35,788 nucleotides of DNA from Bacteroidota bacterium (GTDB lineage: Bacteria; Bacteroidota; Bacteroidia; Bacteroidales; GCA-2711565), in the NCBI GenBank assembly GCA_002711565.1, contig PARP01000018.1, positions 1 through 35,788 on the forward strand, in the 5' to 3' direction. Both the position numbers and the translations under genes were made by a program. Numbering within the stretch: the stretch's first letter is position 1; every line of letters starts with the position of its first letter. Positions 34,290-35,788 of this stretch are shown here, one piece after another. Under the pieces are notes generated by a model. The model made no database searches, was not told the origin of the DNA, and saw only the letters and a program-made list of their open reading frames with translations.

Positions 34290-34346
34290 GACTATAGTCT
34301 GTAGATAATGAATCCGTATTAGATGAATTTAGCTAAGACTAAAGTC
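34290..34346 (+). promoter_or_regulatory. Two C-box-like palindromes before the XRE gene
   Basis: GACTATAGTC (34290-34299, followed by TGT) and GACTAAAGTC (34337-34346, followed by GTC) are perfect 10-base palindromes of the GACT-N2-AGTC type. Controller (C) proteins of restriction-modification systems bind GACT...AGTC boxes upstream of their own gene. The first box lies 23 bases before the ATG at 34323; the second lies between that ATG and the alternative ATG at 34353. Confidence 0.6.
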
Positions 34347-34574
34347 GTCAGAATGATAGCTAAAGTATTTGGAGAAGTTTTAAGAGAAATTAGAACAGAG
34401 AAAAAGGTTTCTCAGGAGAAACTTGCAGAGTATTGTGAGCTAGATAGAACCTATATTTCACTACTTGAAAGAGGTTTGAGACAACCTTCTATAACTACCT
34501 TATTCAAGCTATCTAAAGCCCTAGAATGCAACCCTAGTGATATGGTAGAGATGGTCAATAATCGCCTTAAATGA
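34323..34574 (+). CDS. XRE-family regulator, candidate R-M controller protein
   Basis: 83 residues from ATG 34323, or 73 from ATG 34353. The later start gives the classic family beginning MIAKVFGEVLREIR and leaves both C-box palindromes upstream. The helix-turn-helix is SQEKLAEYCELDRTYISLLERGLRQPSITTLFKLSKALE, close to C proteins and related XRE regulators (RTYIS and ERG are typical). The size, palindromes and a downstream R-M enzyme gene argue that it times R-M expression after entry into a new cell (inference). It is divergent from the lipoprotein gene. Confidence 0.85.
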   Translation: MNLAKTKVVRMIAKVFGEVLREIRTEKKVSQEKLAEYCELDRTYISLLERGLRQPSITTLFKLSKALECNPSDMVEMVNNRLK

Positions 34575-34591
34575 CCAAATAATTGTTCAAA

Positions 34592-34676
34592 AAAGCCCAA
34601 ATTGTGTACATATTCTATGTGTAATGAGTTACACTGTTTATAAAAAAATGTACAATTAAACCCTTTAATAGGGCTT
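34592..34676. repeat. Nested inverted repeats downstream of the XRE gene
   Basis: Outer arms AAGCCC (~34593) and GGGCTT (~34671); middle arms AATTGTGTACA and TGTACAATT; centre a perfect GTGTAA-TGAG-TTACAC (34619-34634). The 34575-35077 stretch (503 bases) has no gene I can support. It holds this structure, the GTTACA repeats at 34716 and a hairpin TGGGAG-TATT-CTCCCA (34895-34910) without a T tract. Confidence 0.6.
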
Positions 34677-34682
34677 AGTAAT

Positions 34683-34742
34683 CAGTGCTTTAACAAATAA
34701 TTTAAACACTGACACGTTACAAAAGGGTTACAAGTTGTTACA
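34683..34742 (+). repeat. AT-rich hairpin followed by three phased GTTACA repeats
   Basis: CAGTGCTTTAA (34683-34693) pairs imperfectly with TTTAAACACTG (34701-34711). GTTACA then occurs at 34716, 34727 and 34737, spaced 11 and 10 bases, so all three face the same side of the helix. The layout fits an operator cluster or iteron-like site. Confidence 0.55.
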
Positions 34743-35077
34743 TGTTAAATAAAAGAATTTATGTACTTGTAATCGAGAAGTTTATAAAATGACAAGTGCT
34801 AGAATGTGAACAGTTTTGCATACAATTGGATCAAATTATGTTCAAATTGTTCAGAAAGTGTAAGTACCTATCAGAATACTGAACTATTAACCACTGGGAG
34901 TATTCTCCCACTGAAACCCATATGGACAACCTTAATCATTATGAGTTTTTGTTAGTATCATTAATTGTCCTTCAGGAGTAAAAATGTATATTTACATAAT
35001 ACTTCTATCAAGTTAAACATTGAATAGATGATACTCCCCACATCATAAACCATTAATTACCTCAACTAAAGGATCGG

Positions 35078-35788
35078 ATGAGCATAGAGAACTATATACT
35101 AGAATTAAATAAACGATACAGCACCGGGATATCTACTGAACATACTTTTAGAGCTGACCTTCAAAACCTTATTCAAGAATTAGTGCCAGACGTACTGGTT
35201 ACTAATGAACCTACACGAATAAAGTGTGGTGCACCTGACTATATAATCACAAAAAGGAATATTCCAATAGGATATATAGAGGCTAAAGATATAGGTAAGG
35301 ATCTGAATAGTAAAGAGTATAAGGATCAGTTCAACCGATATAGGAAATCATTACCAAACCTAATTATTACTGACTATTTAACATTTCGTTTGTATGTAGA
35401 TGGTGAGCTGGTAACCTCTATACAGATAGGTGAAATTATAGATAATACCATCCATCCACTAAGCCACAATTTTGAGGCATTTAAAAGGCTTCTTAAAGAC
35501 TTTTGCACCTATGTTGGACAAACTATCCGTTCAAGTTCAAAACTTTCTAAGATGATGGCTAATAAAGCCAGGTTATTATCGGAAGTAATTGAGAAAGCCC
35601 TTACTAGTGATGAGGATAATTATGAGGATAGCTCTCTTAAAGAACAGATGAATGCTTTTAAAGATATTCTCATACATGATATCACGCCTAAAGACTTTGC
35701 AGATATATATGCACAGACCATAGCATATGGTATGTTTGCTGCAAGACTTCATGATCCAACACTAGATGATTTTAGCAGACATGAAGCT
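35078..35788 (+). CDS. N-terminal part of a single-chain restriction-modification enzyme
   Basis: 237 residues from ATG 35078 with no stop before the window end, so the gene is partial. The nuclease motif is APDY (Asp54) followed by YIEAKD (Glu68, Lys70), a PD...ExK site; the surrounding TNEPTRIKCGAPDY and GYIEAKDIGKDL blocks match the N-terminal nuclease domain of large type ISP / type IIG-like enzymes. PKDFADIYAQTIAYGMFAARLHD (~200-225) is the usual lead-in to the N6-adenine methylase domain, expected next but off the window. Such proteins cut foreign DNA and methylate host DNA in one chain. The XRE gene with C-box-like sites lies ~500 bases upstream. Confidence 0.85.
   Translation, partial: MSIENYILELNKRYSTGISTEHTFRADLQNLIQELVPDVLVTNEPTRIKCGAPDYIITKRNIPIGYIEAKDIGKDLNSKEYKDQFNRYRKSLPNLIITDYLTFRLYVDGELVTSIQIGEIIDNTIHPLSHNFEAFKRLLKDFCTYVGQTIRSSSKLSKMMANKARLLSEVIEKALTSDEDNYEDSSLKEQMNAFKDILIHDITPKDFADIYAQTIAYGMFAARLHDPTLDDFSRHEA

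Larger units (their letters stand above)
30702..35788. mobile_element. Integrated island next to tRNA-Asn (left part only)
   Basis: It starts at the duplicated tRNA 3' end and carries a large serine recombinase facing the tRNA, a small coupled gene, a MerR-like regulator, a lipoprotein, an XRE/controller-like regulator and the start of a restriction-modification enzyme. Spacers are longer and more AT-rich than in the preceding chromosome, and no housekeeping gene appears. The right end and its second tRNA-end copy lie beyond the window, so the type (genomic island, ICE or IME) cannot be decided. No conjugation or phage structural gene is visible so far. Confidence 0.75.

Noticed and set aside
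34895-34910. Hairpin TGGGAG-TATT-CTCCCA as a terminator
   Set aside because: It is not followed by a T tract on either strand.

Overview
This is a low-GC chromosomal segment from a member of the Bacteroidota. The evidence is promoters of the TTTG...TAnnTTTG type, almost no Shine-Dalgarno sequences, a secreted protease with a type IX secretion C-terminal sorting domain, a LruC-domain lipoprotein, a DUF6249-like protein, a GH109-like Tat-exported oxidoreductase and a sodium-pump methylmalonyl-CoA decarboxylase operon. The genus cannot be named from this sequence.

Layout. 1-7.4 kb: a STAS-domain protein, glnS, a fructosamine-kinase-family gene, an ECF sigma factor with a small membrane partner, a DUF6249-like membrane protein, thpR and an exported amidase. 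7.6 kb: tRNA-Ala(GGC). 7.9-14.4 kb: envelope and secreted proteins (M6 metalloprotease with sorting domain, S41 protease lipoprotein, a small basic lipoprotein, and a seven-bladed FG-GAP propeller with a SPOR-like tail). 14.5-18.8 kb: mce-mmdA-oadG-biotin carrier-oadB, a complete operon converting methylmalonyl-CoA decarboxylation into a Na+ gradient. 18.8-24 kb: GH109-like oxidoreductase, uridine kinase, LruC/LamG lipoprotein, propeller lipoprotein. 24-26 kb: a higBA toxin-antitoxin locus whose toxin gene carries one in-frame nonsense codon, then tRNA-Arg(CCT). 26-30.4 kb: metG, an LD-carboxypeptidase, yraN and a RluB-type pseudouridine synthase.

From tRNA-Asn(GTT) at 30.5 kb to the window end lies the left part of an integrated mobile element. 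It contains a large serine recombinase translationally coupled to a 44-residue protein, a MerR-like regulator, a lipoprotein, an XRE regulator preceded by C-box-like palindromes (GACTATAGTC, GACTAAAGTC), and the N-terminal nuclease part (PD...ExK) of a large single-polypeptide restriction-modification enzyme that runs off the window. I read it as a recombinase-mobilised, controller-regulated restriction-modification island. The recombinase reading frame runs out of the element, through a duplicated tRNA end and into the antisense of the tRNA itself, so its last ~55 residues depend on where the element sits.

The best new leads are: a promoter motif, GTAACC-N16-GTC, shared by the ECF sigma gene and the DUF6249-like gene facing it; exact 7-bp and 8-bp periodic micro-arrays in intergenic spacers, one pair bracketing the higBA locus in opposite orientation; the integration-dependent recombinase C-terminus; the C-box/XRE/R-M arrangement; an enrichment of TTACAC/GTGTAA hexamers and phased GTTACA repeats in the island's spacers; and a perfect 16-bp palindrome at the start point of the mmd operon. 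Everything was read by eye; no database search was run.
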